A stretch of DNA of 16,825 nt from the NCBI GenBank assembly GCA_028284675.1, contig JANQRI010000026.1:1-16825 (forward strand), read 5' to 3'. The DNA is from Gammaproteobacteria bacterium. Lineage in GTDB: Bacteria > Pseudomonadota > Gammaproteobacteria > HTCC5015. The notes beneath the pieces were generated by a model. It worked only from the letters and a program-made list of their open reading frames with translations. It was not told the DNA's origin and ran no database searches. Positions 8,068 through 16,453 of the stretch are shown in pieces. Position 1 is the first letter of the stretch. Each line of letters opens with the position of its first letter. The translations under genes were made by a program, and so were the position numbers.

Positions 8068-10122
8068 GTGAGCAATCTGCGTTATCCTTCGGGTGCGCCA
8101 CCCGTACTCAATCATACTATCACCCCCTGCACGGTATCGTCCGGGCGTTCGGCCGGACAGTTTTCCACTCAACCGCATTTGTATATTGACCATGATCAGA
8201 CTGCCTACCGGGTTGCGTTAAAAGCGCTGGCGGCTGGCACCGGTGCGGATTGGTGTGGTTTATATATTTTTTCCGGTGGGCACGATAATGATTTTAAATT
8301 CTCAAGGCTGACTTGTTGGCATAAAGCCGCGCACCCTCATGAGTTGACGGGTATGAACAGCCTTTTTCTGGCGAAGGATGCCGCGTTACGTAACGGCATT
8401 GAACAGCATTCGACAGTCGCTTGTGATACGCAGGCTTTGTATAAGGTGTCCCCAGTACCTTTAGGTGTTCTGAAAAAAGGACCGGTTTTAGTTGCGCCTA
8501 TTGTGACCGGTTCATCGGTGGCCGGGTTACTTGTGCTAAAGCGTGATTTTAATCAGCAATTCTGGACCGGTGATGAGCGCAATCAGGTTGAACTGGCAAC
8601 CGCCGCATTAACGCCGGCAATTCAATCAGAATTGAAGCAGCAAAATGCAGCGCCCGATATAGCCCAGTTTCGGCGTATGATGAATGCATCTCCTGATTTG
8701 TTGTGGTCAATGGATATTCAAGGTCGTTGGACATATATGAGCCCAATGGCGGAACGAATTTTCGGTTATGTGCTGAGCGAAATGCTTAACCGCCCCTGTT
8801 CGGATTTTCTGGACCCTGAAAAGAAACAGGATCTACATGCGATATTCGATGCGTTTAAGCGCGGTGAAAAATTTTTTCGTACGGAATTAAATTTTGTACG
8901 TGAAGACGACAGCAAAGTGACGCTACTGTGCAGCGCAATACCGCTGTTTGATGAATATAACAGGCTCGTTGGCGCCTGTGGCAGCGGTATTGAAATTACC
9001 GATCTGAAAAATACCATCAAGCTGCTGGAAGAGAGACAGCAATGCTATCAGATGGCGGCCGGTGCAACGCACGAAGTTGTCTGGGATTGGAATATGCGGT
9101 CTCATAAGATCTGGATGAACCTCGATTCCAGAGAACTTTTCGGTTACAATAGCAAAGATTTGGAGTCAGTCGCGCGCTGGAAATTTAAAGGTATTCATTC
9201 CGAAGATCGTAAAAAAACACTGGATAGTTTGCGGGAAGCTTTAAAAGAGAAAAAACACCGTTGGAGTGCTGAGTATCGCTTCCGCTATGGCAAGGATTTT
9301 TACGCGCAGGTTTTGGATCGTGCGCATATTATTTATGACAGACAGTTGCGACCTGTTCGTATGATTGGTGCAATGAATGATGTGTCGGCACAAAAACGCT
9401 ATGAGCAGCAATTGCGTGACTCCCGGGAGCGGTTACGCAAACTGGCGGTACGCGTACAGAATGCGCGCGAACAGGAGCGTACTATGCTGGCAAGAGAGCT
9501 GCATGATGAGTTTGCCCAGGTGCTGACCGCGCTTAAACTGGATTTGACCTGGTTGCGGCGCAAGCTGAGCGAGGAGGATGTGGTGTTGCAGGGCCGTATA
9601 GAGGAGATGTCCTGTACCATTGAGCAGACTATGGAGCGTGTATGGAAAGTTGCTTCTGATTTGCGCCCTAAGCTGCTGGATGATCTGGGTTTAAAGGCTG
9701 CGATACAGTGTCAGCTGGCCAAATATCAGGAACGAACAGGTGCGCTTTGCGGGGCAAGGCTATTGGCGCTGGACGGGCTTAAGCCCGGTCAGGAATTGGA
9801 AATCGCGATATACCGTATTTTCCAGGAAGCGCTGTCAAATATCGCACGGCATACCAACGCCGATAGAGTGGAAGTTACCGCGACCAGGAATCAGCATCAT
9901 CTTGAGTTGACCATTAATGACAACGGAGCGGGTATTCCGCCGGATCGTGTCGATGATATTAATTCACTGGGGCTGGAAGGTATGCGTGAGCGTGCCGGTG
10001 TGTTTGGCGGCCGGGTTAAAATCGAGCCGCTGGCAGCGGGAGGTACACGGGTACTGCTTCGTGTGCCCTGGCGAAACTTCGAGCCGGATGATTCTGTCGC
10101 GGAAGAGGTGGCTGCCGGTTAG
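8068..10122 (+). CDS. Soluble GAF-PAS-PAS sensor histidine kinase (NarL/HisKA_3 type)
   Basis: This is a 684-residue cytoplasmic sensor kinase with no membrane segment. It should autophosphorylate on histidine and pass the phosphate to a LuxR/NarL-type response regulator, which is not in the window. A GAF-like domain covers about 42-187, a first PAS about 200-312 and a second PAS/PAC about 322-442. A short coiled coil leads into the HisKA_3 dimerisation domain (about 465-535), with the phosphorylated His479 in RELHDEFAQ. The HATPase domain (about 575-667) has the N box with Asn591, the DNGAGIP G1 box and GLEGMRERAG as the G2 box. The GTG start is supported by AAGGAAGGAGGG ending 9 nt upstream. 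The ligand is unknown. The gene may be cotranscribed with purC-bioD or use its own promoter. Confidence 0.93.
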   Translation: MSNLRYPSGAPPVLNHTITPCTVSSGRSAGQFSTQPHLYIDHDQTAYRVALKALAAGTGADWCGLYIFSGGHDNDFKFSRLTCWHKAAHPHELTGMNSLFLAKDAALRNGIEQHSTVACDTQALYKVSPVPLGVLKKGPVLVAPIVTGSSVAGLLVLKRDFNQQFWTGDERNQVELATAALTPAIQSELKQQNAAPDIAQFRRMMNASPDLLWSMDIQGRWTYMSPMAERIFGYVLSEMLNRPCSDFLDPEKKQDLHAIFDAFKRGEKFFRTELNFVREDDSKVTLLCSAIPLFDEYNRLVGACGSGIEITDLKNTIKLLEERQQCYQMAAGATHEVVWDWNMRSHKIWMNLDSRELFGYNSKDLESVARWKFKGIHSEDRKKTLDSLREALKEKKHRWSAEYRFRYGKDFYAQVLDRAHIIYDRQLRPVRMIGAMNDVSAQKRYEQQLRDSRERLRKLAVRVQNAREQERTMLARELHDEFAQVLTALKLDLTWLRRKLSEEDVVLQGRIEEMSCTIEQTMERVWKVASDLRPKLLDDLGLKAAIQCQLAKYQERTGALCGARLLALDGLKPGQELEIAIYRIFQEALSNIARHTNADRVEVTATRNQHHLELTINDNGAGIPPDRVDDINSLGLEGMRERAGVFGGRVKIEPLAAGGTRVLLRVPWRNFEPDDSVAEEVAAG

Positions 10123-10141
10123 TACCGGATCAGGTATCCAG

Positions 10142-11593
10142 CTAAGCTGTGTCGCCGGGCTCTGCCATATTGCCTACTTCGACAATTTTCATTGCATTGG
10201 TTGCGCCATGGCTGCCCATTAGGTCGCCTTTGGTGATAATCACAAGGTCGCCGTCTTCCAGGTGCTCTTCTTTTTTCAATAGTGCTACCGCGGTGCTGTT
10301 GGCGGTGGCGTGATCGCTAAAGAACTCCTTCAGTTTTATTGGGTGTATACCCCGGTACAGGCAGGCGCGACCAATCGCCTGGTCATGTCGGGTTAATGCA
10401 AAGATAGGTATTGATGAGCTGATCCTGGACATAGCCATCGCAGTGGAGCCTGATTCGGTCAACGCAATAATGGCTTTAACATGTAAATGGTTGGCTGCAT
10501 ACATTGCAGACATGGCGATAGTCTCATCAACCCGCTCAAACCGGGTGTTCAGGCGGTGGCTGGAGGTAGTGGCCTCCGGTTCTTTTTCCACCCGTAAACA
10601 AACACGAGTAACGGCTTCAATGACTTTTACCGGATGTTTGCCGGCTGCTGTTTCAGCTGAAAGCATGACCGCATCGGTGCCGTCCAGTACCGCGTTCGCG
10701 ACATCGAATACCTCGGCGCGGGTAGGGATCGGGTTCTGGATCATGGATTCCATCATTTGTGTGGCAGTGATCACTACGCGGTTATGATCGCGTGCCGCAG
10801 TGATAAGGCGTTTTTGTACCGCCGGCAGCTCGGCATCGCCGATTTCCACGCCCAGATCGCCTCGCGCGATCATAATGCCGTCCGAGGTTTTGATAATATC
10901 GTCGATGACTTCCAGCGCCTCGTAGCGTTCAATTTTGGAAATAATGCCGCCGTTGCCGCCGGCTTCCTGCAACAGGCTGCGGGCCTGCTTTACATCATCC
11001 GGGCTGCGTGGGAATGAGATCGCAAGATAATCACAGCCGATTTTTGCTGCCGTCAGAATATCTTTGCGATCTTTCTCGGTGATTGCCGGTGCCGATAAAC
11101 CACCGCCGCGTAAATTAATGCCTTTGTTATTTGACAGCACGCCGCCGATCGCGACACGTGTATGAATTTTACTGCCTTCAACCTTGGTGACTTCAAGTTC
11201 AAGCCGGCCGTCATCAAGTAACAGCATGTCACCTTTTTTTACGTCTTCAGGTAAAGTCTTATAAGTAACACCGACATGTTCATGGGTGCCGGCATTGGTA
11301 TCCAAAGATGCATCAAGAATGAATGCGTCACCTTCATTTAATGTTACCGAGCCATCGACAAATTTCTCAGTGCGTATTTTAGGGCCCTGGAGATCGACCA
11401 GTATGCTTACGTTGCGGCCAACCTTTTTGGCGGATTCGCGTACCAGGTTTGCGCGCTGTATGTGGTCATCGGCGACCCCGTGTGAAAAGTTCAGGCGTAC
11501 AACATCGACACCGGCGGCGATAATAGCTTCTAAGGTTTCAGCATCATTGGTTGCCGGGCCCAGAGTGGCGACAATTTTGGTTCTTCTAAGCAT
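10142..11593 (-). CDS. pyk: Pyruvate kinase
   Basis: This enzyme transfers phosphate from phosphoenolpyruvate to ADP in the last step of glycolysis. It has 483 residues, a normal bacterial length. RLNFSHG (33-39) and LVDLQGPKIR (65-74) belong to the active-site barrel. The family signature is at about 217-228 with catalytic Lys220 (IISKIERYEALE). The metal- and substrate-binding ARGDLGVEIG (243-252) and ATQMMESM (277-284) are intact. A regulatory C-terminal domain follows from about residue 355. It is the third gene of gap-pgk-pyk, starting 48 bp after pgk. The stop lies 19 bp from the stop of the converging histidine kinase gene, with no obvious terminator between them. E. coli has two isozymes (PykA, PykF); I do not assign this to either with confidence. 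Confidence 0.97.
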   Translation of the reverse strand: MLRRTKIVATLGPATNDAETLEAIIAAGVDVVRLNFSHGVADDHIQRANLVRESAKKVGRNVSILVDLQGPKIRTEKFVDGSVTLNEGDAFILDASLDTNAGTHEHVGVTYKTLPEDVKKGDMLLLDDGRLELEVTKVEGSKIHTRVAIGGVLSNNKGINLRGGGLSAPAITEKDRKDILTAAKIGCDYLAISFPRSPDDVKQARSLLQEAGGNGGIISKIERYEALEVIDDIIKTSDGIMIARGDLGVEIGDAELPAVQKRLITAARDHNRVVITATQMMESMIQNPIPTRAEVFDVANAVLDGTDAVMLSAETAAGKHPVKVIEAVTRVCLRVEKEPEATTSSHRLNTRFERVDETIAMSAMYAANHLHVKAIIALTESGSTAMAMSRISSSIPIFALTRHDQAIGRACLYRGIHPIKLKEFFSDHATANSTAVALLKKEEHLEDGDLVIITKGDLMGSHGATNAMKIVEVGNMAEPGDTA

Positions 11594-11641
11594 CTGGAAA
11601 AGTCTCTGTGTTATTTATCGGTTTATTTTGTTTGAGTATCG

Positions 11642-12820
11642 TTAGCTTTGCGCGCGTTGTTCCAGCATAGCGACTGCCGGTAATTTTTTGCCTTCAAGGA
11701 ATTCCAAAAAGGCACCACCGCCAGTGGAAATGTACGAAATCTTATCGGCAAGCCCGTATTTGTCAATCGCGGCAAGGGTGTCTCCACCGCCTGCAATTGA
11801 GAATGCATCGGATGCCGCGATGGCTTCCCCAATGGTTTTTGTGCCTGCGGCAAATTGTTCGAACTCAAATACTCCGACCGGGCCATTCCAGACAATCGTG
11901 CCTGCGTTTTTCAATGATTCGGCAAGTGCTGCGGCAGACTCAGGGCCGATATCGAAAATCATATCTTCATCACTCACATCGCCAACCGCTTTCAGTGTCG
12001 CTTTCGCGCTGGCTGAAAACTCCGTTCCGCAGACCACATCGGTTGGAACAGGGATATCAGCATTGCGCTTTCGCGCGTTTTCGATAAGGTTTTTTGCAGT
12101 GTCCAGCAGTTCGGCTTCATACAGGGATTTGCCGACATTATGGTCTGATGCAGCGATAAACGTGTTTGCAATACCGCCGCCTACAATCAGCTGATCGACT
12201 TTGGCGGATAAAGATTCCAGCACGGTCAGTTTGGTTGAAACCTTGGAGCCGCCGACAATTGCGACCAGCGGACGTGCCGGCTCGCTGAGCGCTTTATCCA
12301 GTGCTTCCAGCTCGGCTGATAATAATGGTCCGGCGCATGCCTTGGGTGCATATTTACCGGCACCGTGAGTAGAGGCCTGCGCGCGATGCGCGGTGCCGAA
12401 AGCATCCATTACATAAATATCGCACAGTGCGGCCATTTTGCGTGCGAGACTTTCATCGTCTTTTTTCTCACCTTTTAAAAACCGGACGTTTTCGGCGACA
12501 GTGAGCACGCCAGGTGCCAGGTCGACCCCATCAATCCAGTCTTTCGCGAAGCGCACTTCGTAATCCAGTGCTTCGGCCAGATAGTCTGCGACCGGTTGCA
12601 TTGAAAATTCCGGATTGTATTCACCTTCGGTTGGGCGGCCCAAATGCGATACCACCAAAACCTGGGCATTGGATTGCAAAGCCATTTTAAGCGTCGGTAT
12701 GCTCGCCTCGATACGTTTGGTGCTGGTGATTTTTCCGTCAGCCAGTGGCACGTTGAGGTCCTGACGAATAAACAGTCGTTTGCCGTCGAGGTCAAGTTCG
12801 GTCATTTTCAATACAGACAT
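11642..12820 (-). CDS. pgk: Phosphoglycerate kinase
   Basis: This enzyme converts 1,3-bisphosphoglycerate and ADP to 3-phosphoglycerate and ATP. It has 392 residues, typical of bacterial Pgk. The N-terminal substrate domain has FIRQDLNVPLADG (17-29) and SHLGRP, and the hinge region carries VAIVGGSKVSTKL. The nucleotide domain has VWNGPVGVFE and GGGDTLAAI, and GGGAFLEFLEGKKLPAV near the end is the conserved C-terminal element. The start at MSVLKMTELDLDGKR aligns with the usual Pgk N-terminus, so I prefer it to Met6. It is the middle gene of the glycolytic operon, separated from gap by 104 bp containing a strong hairpin and from pyk by 48 bp. Confidence 0.98.
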   Translation of the reverse strand: MSVLKMTELDLDGKRLFIRQDLNVPLADGKITSTKRIEASIPTLKMALQSNAQVLVVSHLGRPTEGEYNPEFSMQPVADYLAEALDYEVRFAKDWIDGVDLAPGVLTVAENVRFLKGEKKDDESLARKMAALCDIYVMDAFGTAHRAQASTHGAGKYAPKACAGPLLSAELEALDKALSEPARPLVAIVGGSKVSTKLTVLESLSAKVDQLIVGGGIANTFIAASDHNVGKSLYEAELLDTAKNLIENARKRNADIPVPTDVVCGTEFSASAKATLKAVGDVSDEDMIFDIGPESAAALAESLKNAGTIVWNGPVGVFEFEQFAAGTKTIGEAIAASDAFSIAGGGDTLAAIDKYGLADKISYISTGGGAFLEFLEGKKLPAVAMLEQRAQS

Positions 12821-12860
12821 AGTGATCGTATTGCCTTCTGTGTTTGGTGGTTTCTGAATA

Positions 12861-12898
12861 ACAAACCCCAGGCGGTTAATGCGATGCCTGGGGTTTGT
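12861..12898 (-). terminator. Perfect 13-bp hairpin between gap and pgk
   Basis: ACAAACCCCAGGC at 12861-12873 is an exact reverse complement of 12886-12898, around a 12-nt loop. It lies between the gap stop and the pgk start. On the minus strand the stem ends GGGGTTTGT and continues TATTCAG, so the T tract is short. It may be a partial terminator that lowers pgk-pyk expression relative to gap, or an RNA processing or stabilising structure. It is certain as a structure; its function is inferred. Confidence 0.7.
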
Positions 12899-12924
12899 GT
12901 GTTACCGGGCCGGTACCGTGGGTA

Positions 12925-13935
12925 CTAGGCGTTAACAAATGCGACGGTAGTGTCGAGCATTCTGTTGGAGAAGCCCCACTCATTGTCGTACCACGCCAGC
13001 ACTTTCACCAGTTTGCCGTCGATGACTTTGGTCAGGCCGGCATCATAGGTTGAAGATACCGCAGTATGGTTGAAATCAGCCGATACCAGCGGTGCGTCGC
13101 TAAACGCGAGAATGCCTTTCAGGTCGCCTTCGGCAGCGTCTTTCAGGATGCCGTCGATTTCTTCCTTGGATGTATCGCGCTTGGCAACAAATGACAGGTC
13201 CACGACCGACACGTTAATCGTGGGTACACGCATCGCGAAACCGTCCAGTTTGCCGGCCAGCTCAGGCATAACCAGGCCGACCGCTTTTGCTGCGCCGGTG
13301 CTGGTTGGAATCATGGATTGAGTTGCCGAACGGGCACGACGCAGGTCTTTATGGAAAACATCTGTCAGTACCTGATCGTTGGTATATGCATGGATGGTGG
13401 TCATCAGACCGTGCTCTACGCCGATTGTATCGTGCAATGGCTTCACCAGTGGCGCGAGGCAGTTGGTGGTGCAGGACGCGTTCGAGATAATGGTATCTGA
13501 AGCTTTTAATGTTTTATGGTTAACGCCGTATACGATAGTGGCATCGACATCATTGCCGCCCGGTGCAGAGATAATGACTTTTTTCGCGCCACCTTCAAGG
13601 TGTGCGCCGGCTTTTGCCTTGCTGGCGAAAAAACCTGTGCATTCATGCACGACATCAACACCCAGTGAACTCCACGGTAGTTTTGCCGGGTCACGTTCGG
13701 CTAATACCTTGATTCGGTCGCCGTTCACCACCAGGTGATCGCCTTCCACCGAGACTTCGCCCGGAAAGCGGCCATGTACGGTATCGAATTTGGTCAGGTG
13801 TGCGTTAGTGTCGGCATCGCCGAGATCGTTAATGGCTACAATCTGGATTTCATCGGTGCGGCCTGATTCGTACAGCGCACGTAGAATGTTACGTCCGATG
13901 CGTCCGTAACCATTAATCGCGACTTTAATCGTCAT
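12925..13935 (-). CDS. gap: Type I glyceraldehyde-3-phosphate dehydrogenase
   Basis: This enzyme oxidises and phosphorylates glyceraldehyde 3-phosphate to 1,3-bisphosphoglycerate using NAD. It has 336 residues, a normal length. The Rossmann start is NGYGRIGRN (8-16), and AINDLGD (34-40) fits NAD binding. The active site ASCTTNC contains Cys155, His182 lies in TIHAYTND, and WYDNEWGF near the C-terminus is conserved. The start is clear: AGAGGAG lies just upstream of ATG. The neighbours pgk and pyk make a glycolytic role more likely than erythrose-4-phosphate dehydrogenase (Epd), which also precedes pgk in some gammaproteobacteria. It is first in its operon, with a long leader or promoter region upstream. 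Confidence 0.96.
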   Translation of the reverse strand: MTIKVAINGYGRIGRNILRALYESGRTDEIQIVAINDLGDADTNAHLTKFDTVHGRFPGEVSVEGDHLVVNGDRIKVLAERDPAKLPWSSLGVDVVHECTGFFASKAKAGAHLEGGAKKVIISAPGGNDVDATIVYGVNHKTLKASDTIISNASCTTNCLAPLVKPLHDTIGVEHGLMTTIHAYTNDQVLTDVFHKDLRRARSATQSMIPTSTGAAKAVGLVMPELAGKLDGFAMRVPTINVSVVDLSFVAKRDTSKEEIDGILKDAAEGDLKGILAFSDAPLVSADFNHTAVSSTYDAGLTKVIDGKLVKVLAWYDNEWGFSNRMLDTTVAFVNA

Positions 13936-14054
13936 TTTTTACTCCTCTTTAAGCTTTTAATTTCAATCACACAGCAGTCATCGATTGCATGCTTCCGCGG
14001 GGCAGTCGGCCGTCATAACTTCCGGCCGGCGCAGATAGGCCGGTGGCGGAACCG

Positions 14055-14077
14055 CATAATTTGAGCGCTTAATTATG
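14055..14077. repeat. Dyad CATAATT-N9-AATTATG upstream of gap
   Basis: Seven-base arms at 14055-14061 and 14071-14077 are exact reverse complements around a 9-bp spacer, giving a 16-bp centre-to-centre distance. It lies about 120-140 bp upstream of the gap start codon. The form fits a dimeric repressor or activator site, but no specific regulator is recognised. Confidence 0.4.
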
Positions 14078-14465
14078 ATGATGGTGCAGAAAAACCCCAG
14101 AGCTTGGGCTCCACGGTATTACTTCCCAATCCCACGCGTTTGCGCCTGTTTTGCGCACGCAATTTGAGAGGTCGGAGAGTAGCATAGATTCTTTATATTT
14201 CGAATGGCGTACAGGAAAAACTCGAAAGATTTTGACTGTTCAGATCGAATCCATAGGGTTTGGGTGCCGGCCGCTCGCAGGCCGTGAATGGGTCCATAAT
14301 GTGGCATATATCGCATTTGGCGGTATTTATTCGCAATAAATTCGGGATTTGGCTTGCTTTTTACTGAAAATGACCTAAATAGATGGTCTGGAACTGCGTA
14401 TTATTACATATGAAACCATTAGGGGATGCCGTAGTCTAAATTTCCTCAGCAGATGGTGAATTAGG

Positions 14466-14474
14466 TGCTATACT
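14466..14474 (+). promoter_or_regulatory. Extended -10 promoter candidate for rpoD
   Basis: TGC directly followed by TATACT (14469-14474) forms an extended -10 element. Transcription would start near 14481, about 40 nt before the rpoD start codon. The -35 position holds only a poor match (TCAGCA at 14446-14451), as is usual for extended -10 promoters. Confidence 0.55.
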
Positions 14475-14519
14475 CGTCAGATTTTGTTTGCAACCTCTAA
14501 AACTATAAGAACGTTAGGC

Positions 14520-16385
14520 ATGAATGAAGCAGTCGCGGTAAATCAAAAGCAACAATCTCAAATTAAAGAACTCATCGCAAAAGGCAAGGAACAAGGTTTT
14601 TTGACCTATTCTGAGGTCAACGACCATTTGCCCGATGAGCTGGTCAATACTGACCAGGTTGAAGATATCATCGGTATGATCAATGACCTGGGGATCAAGG
14701 TTCTGGAAACAGCGCCGGATGCAGATAGCCTGCTCCTCACAGATGATACCGCCACCGATGAAGATGCCGCTGAAGAGGCGGCCGCCACACTGGCAATGGT
14801 GGACAGCGAATTTGGCCGTACCACCGATCCGGTCAGAATGTATATGCGGGAAATGGGTACAGTTGAGCTGCTGACCCGTGAAGGTGAAATCGAAATCGCA
14901 AAGCGTATAGAAGACGGTTTGCGCCAGGTCTTAACCGCGTTATCAATGTATCCCAACTCTGTTGCCACCGTTTTGGAGGCTTATGAACAGCACCTGGAAG
15001 GTGAGGGGCGGCTCAGTGATATTGTGTCCGGGTTTGCATACACGGATGACGATGTGCCACCGCCGCCGCAACAGCCCCCGGTCGCCAACGATGCCAGTAA
15101 CGAAGCCAGCAATGATGAAGATGCTGAGGGTGATGGCAGCGATGATGATGACGCTGAGGAAGAGGCCATCGATACCGGACCGGACCCGGAGGAAGTTAAT
15201 CTCAAAATGACTGAGTTGCGGAACCTGTTTAATCAGGTCATTCGCAAGCGTAGCGGTTTCTTTCAGGGTAGTGGTCAGAAGTACCGTGAGCAGATGTCCG
15301 AGAAATTTATGGAATTTCGGTTCTGTGCGCCGTTTGTCGACGGTTTGGCCTATAACCTGCGTTCGGTTGTATCACGCATCCGGCATACAGAGCGGCAGAT
15401 TATGAGTATCTGTGTCAGGCAGTGCAAAATGCCGCGAAAGACATTTATCGATGTGTTTCCGACCAAGGAAACTGATCCGAATTGGGTCAAAGAGCAAATC
15501 AGTTCCGGTGTGGAGTATGCCGAGAAGTTAAAAGAGCATGCCGAGGATATTAAGGCGCTACAGCTGATGCTTGCCGATATAGAGCAGATATCCGAACTGA
15601 AAATCAGTGAAATCAAAGAAATAAACCGGCAGATGTCGATCGGCGAGGCGAAAGCGCGTCGTGCGAAAAAAGAAATGGTCGAAGCAAACCTGCGACTGGT
15701 GATTTCAATCGCAAAAAAATACACCAATCGCGGCCTGCAGTTTCTGGATCTGATTCAGGAAGGCAATATCGGTTTGATGAAAGCAGTCGACAAATTTGAA
15801 TATCGGCGTGGTTATAAATTCTCGACCTATGCGACCTGGTGGATCAGGCAGGCGATTACCCGCTCGATTGCCGATCAGGCCCGAACGATCCGTATTCCGG
15901 TGCATATGATCGAAACGATCAACAAGCTCAATAGAATTTCACGGCAGATACTTCAGGAGCAGGGTCGTGAAGCGACTCCGGAAGAACTGGCTGAAAAAAT
16001 GGAAATGCCGGAAGACAAGATCCGTAAAGTCCTGAAAATCGCGAAAGAGCCGATTTCGATGGAAACCCCGATCGGCGACGATGAAGATTCGCATCTGGGT
16101 GATTTCATTGAAGATGCAAACGTGACATCACCGATCGAATCAGCGTTGGATGAAGGTCTTTCCGAAGTGACTCGTGAAGTGTTGGCCGGGCTGACACCGC
16201 GGGAGGCAAAAGTGCTGCGGATGCGGTTTGGTATTGATATGAATACTGATCATACTTTGGAAGAAGTGGGTAAGCAGTTCGATGTGACCCGCGAGCGTAT
16301 TCGTCAAATCGAAGCCAAAGCTTTGCGTAAGCTGCGCCACCCGTCACGTTCCGAAAGACTGCGCAGTTTTCTCGATCACGAATAA
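14520..16385 (+). CDS. rpoD: RNA polymerase primary sigma factor (sigma-70)
   Basis: This is the housekeeping sigma factor that directs RNA polymerase to most promoters. I start it at ATG 14520 (621 residues), because MNEAVAVNQ is followed by the usual region 1.1 sequence (LIAKGKEQGFLTYSEVNDHLP). A TTG 36 nt upstream would add 12 atypical residues. Region 1.2 (DPVRMYMREMGTVELLTREGE) is at about 103-123. The non-conserved region carries a Pro-rich and very acidic stretch (about 177-225). Region 2 (about 385-460) has DLIQEGNIGLMKAVDKFEYRRG and YATWWIRQAI, and region 4.2 has VTRERIRQIEAKALRKLRHP (about 589-608). The rpsU-dnaG genes that commonly precede rpoD are not upstream; gap lies there in the opposite direction. 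A strong terminator follows 31 bp after the stop. Confidence 0.97.
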   Translation: MNEAVAVNQKQQSQIKELIAKGKEQGFLTYSEVNDHLPDELVNTDQVEDIIGMINDLGIKVLETAPDADSLLLTDDTATDEDAAEEAAATLAMVDSEFGRTTDPVRMYMREMGTVELLTREGEIEIAKRIEDGLRQVLTALSMYPNSVATVLEAYEQHLEGEGRLSDIVSGFAYTDDDVPPPPQQPPVANDASNEASNDEDAEGDGSDDDDAEEEAIDTGPDPEEVNLKMTELRNLFNQVIRKRSGFFQGSGQKYREQMSEKFMEFRFCAPFVDGLAYNLRSVVSRIRHTERQIMSICVRQCKMPRKTFIDVFPTKETDPNWVKEQISSGVEYAEKLKEHAEDIKALQLMLADIEQISELKISEIKEINRQMSIGEAKARRAKKEMVEANLRLVISIAKKYTNRGLQFLDLIQEGNIGLMKAVDKFEYRRGYKFSTYATWWIRQAITRSIADQARTIRIPVHMIETINKLNRISRQILQEQGREATPEELAEKMEMPEDKIRKVLKIAKEPISMETPIGDDEDSHLGDFIEDANVTSPIESALDEGLSEVTREVLAGLTPREAKVLRMRFGIDMNTDHTLEEVGKQFDVTRERIRQIEAKALRKLRHPSRSERLRSFLDHE

Positions 16386-16415
16386 TTGCCAAACGCACAC
16401 GACGGATTTATCATG

Positions 16416-16441
16416 ACGCTCCCTTTGGGAGCGTTTTGTTT
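16416..16441 (+). terminator. Intrinsic terminator of rpoD
   Basis: ACGCTCCC (16416-16423) and GGGAGCGT (16427-16434) form a perfect 8-bp GC-rich stem with a TTT loop. A T-rich run (TTTGTTTTTT) follows immediately. This is a textbook factor-independent terminator, 31 bp after the rpoD stop. Confidence 0.92.
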
Positions 16442-16453
16442 TTTGGTTACTCA

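Larger units (their letters stand above)
13936..14519. other. 584-bp gene-free divergent region between gap and rpoD
   Basis: No convincing gene lies here; the few short open frames lack ribosome binding sites and family features. It should carry the promoters of both flanking genes. Visible structure includes CATAATT-N9-AATTATG (14055-14077) and, in the gap leader, an arm CCGGCC (14022-14027) that can pair with either 14038-14043 or 14008-14012. There is also an A/T-rich dyad ATTTATT-CGC-AATAAAT (14325-14341) and the rpoD extended -10 near 14469. I could not identify a clear gap promoter. A short CCCA/TGGG stem followed by TTTTT on the minus strand (about 14093-14110) could be a weak terminator of a small RNA, but this is speculative. 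Confidence 0.6.

Noticed and set aside
11688..12194. Open frame of 168 codons on the strand opposite pgk
   Set aside because: It is fully inside pgk, and its Ser/Ala/Pro-rich composition is what antisense of a coding gene gives.
12925..13935. Erythrose-4-phosphate dehydrogenase (epd) instead of gap
   Set aside because: Both can precede pgk, but the sequence reads as typical type I Gap and the operon continues to pyk; not fully excluded without an alignment.
14164..14190. TTGAGA/TAGATT promoter upstream of rpoD
   Set aside because: The spacer is only 15 bp and it lies more than 300 bp from the start codon; the extended -10 near 14469 is better.
14151..14339. Open frame of 62 codons in the gap-rpoD region
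   Set aside because: No ribosome binding site, no recognisable protein features, and it lies across the structured intergenic region.
14484..14519. TTG start adding 12 residues to RpoD
   Set aside because: The added residues are atypical for RpoD, and the position lies almost at the predicted transcription start.
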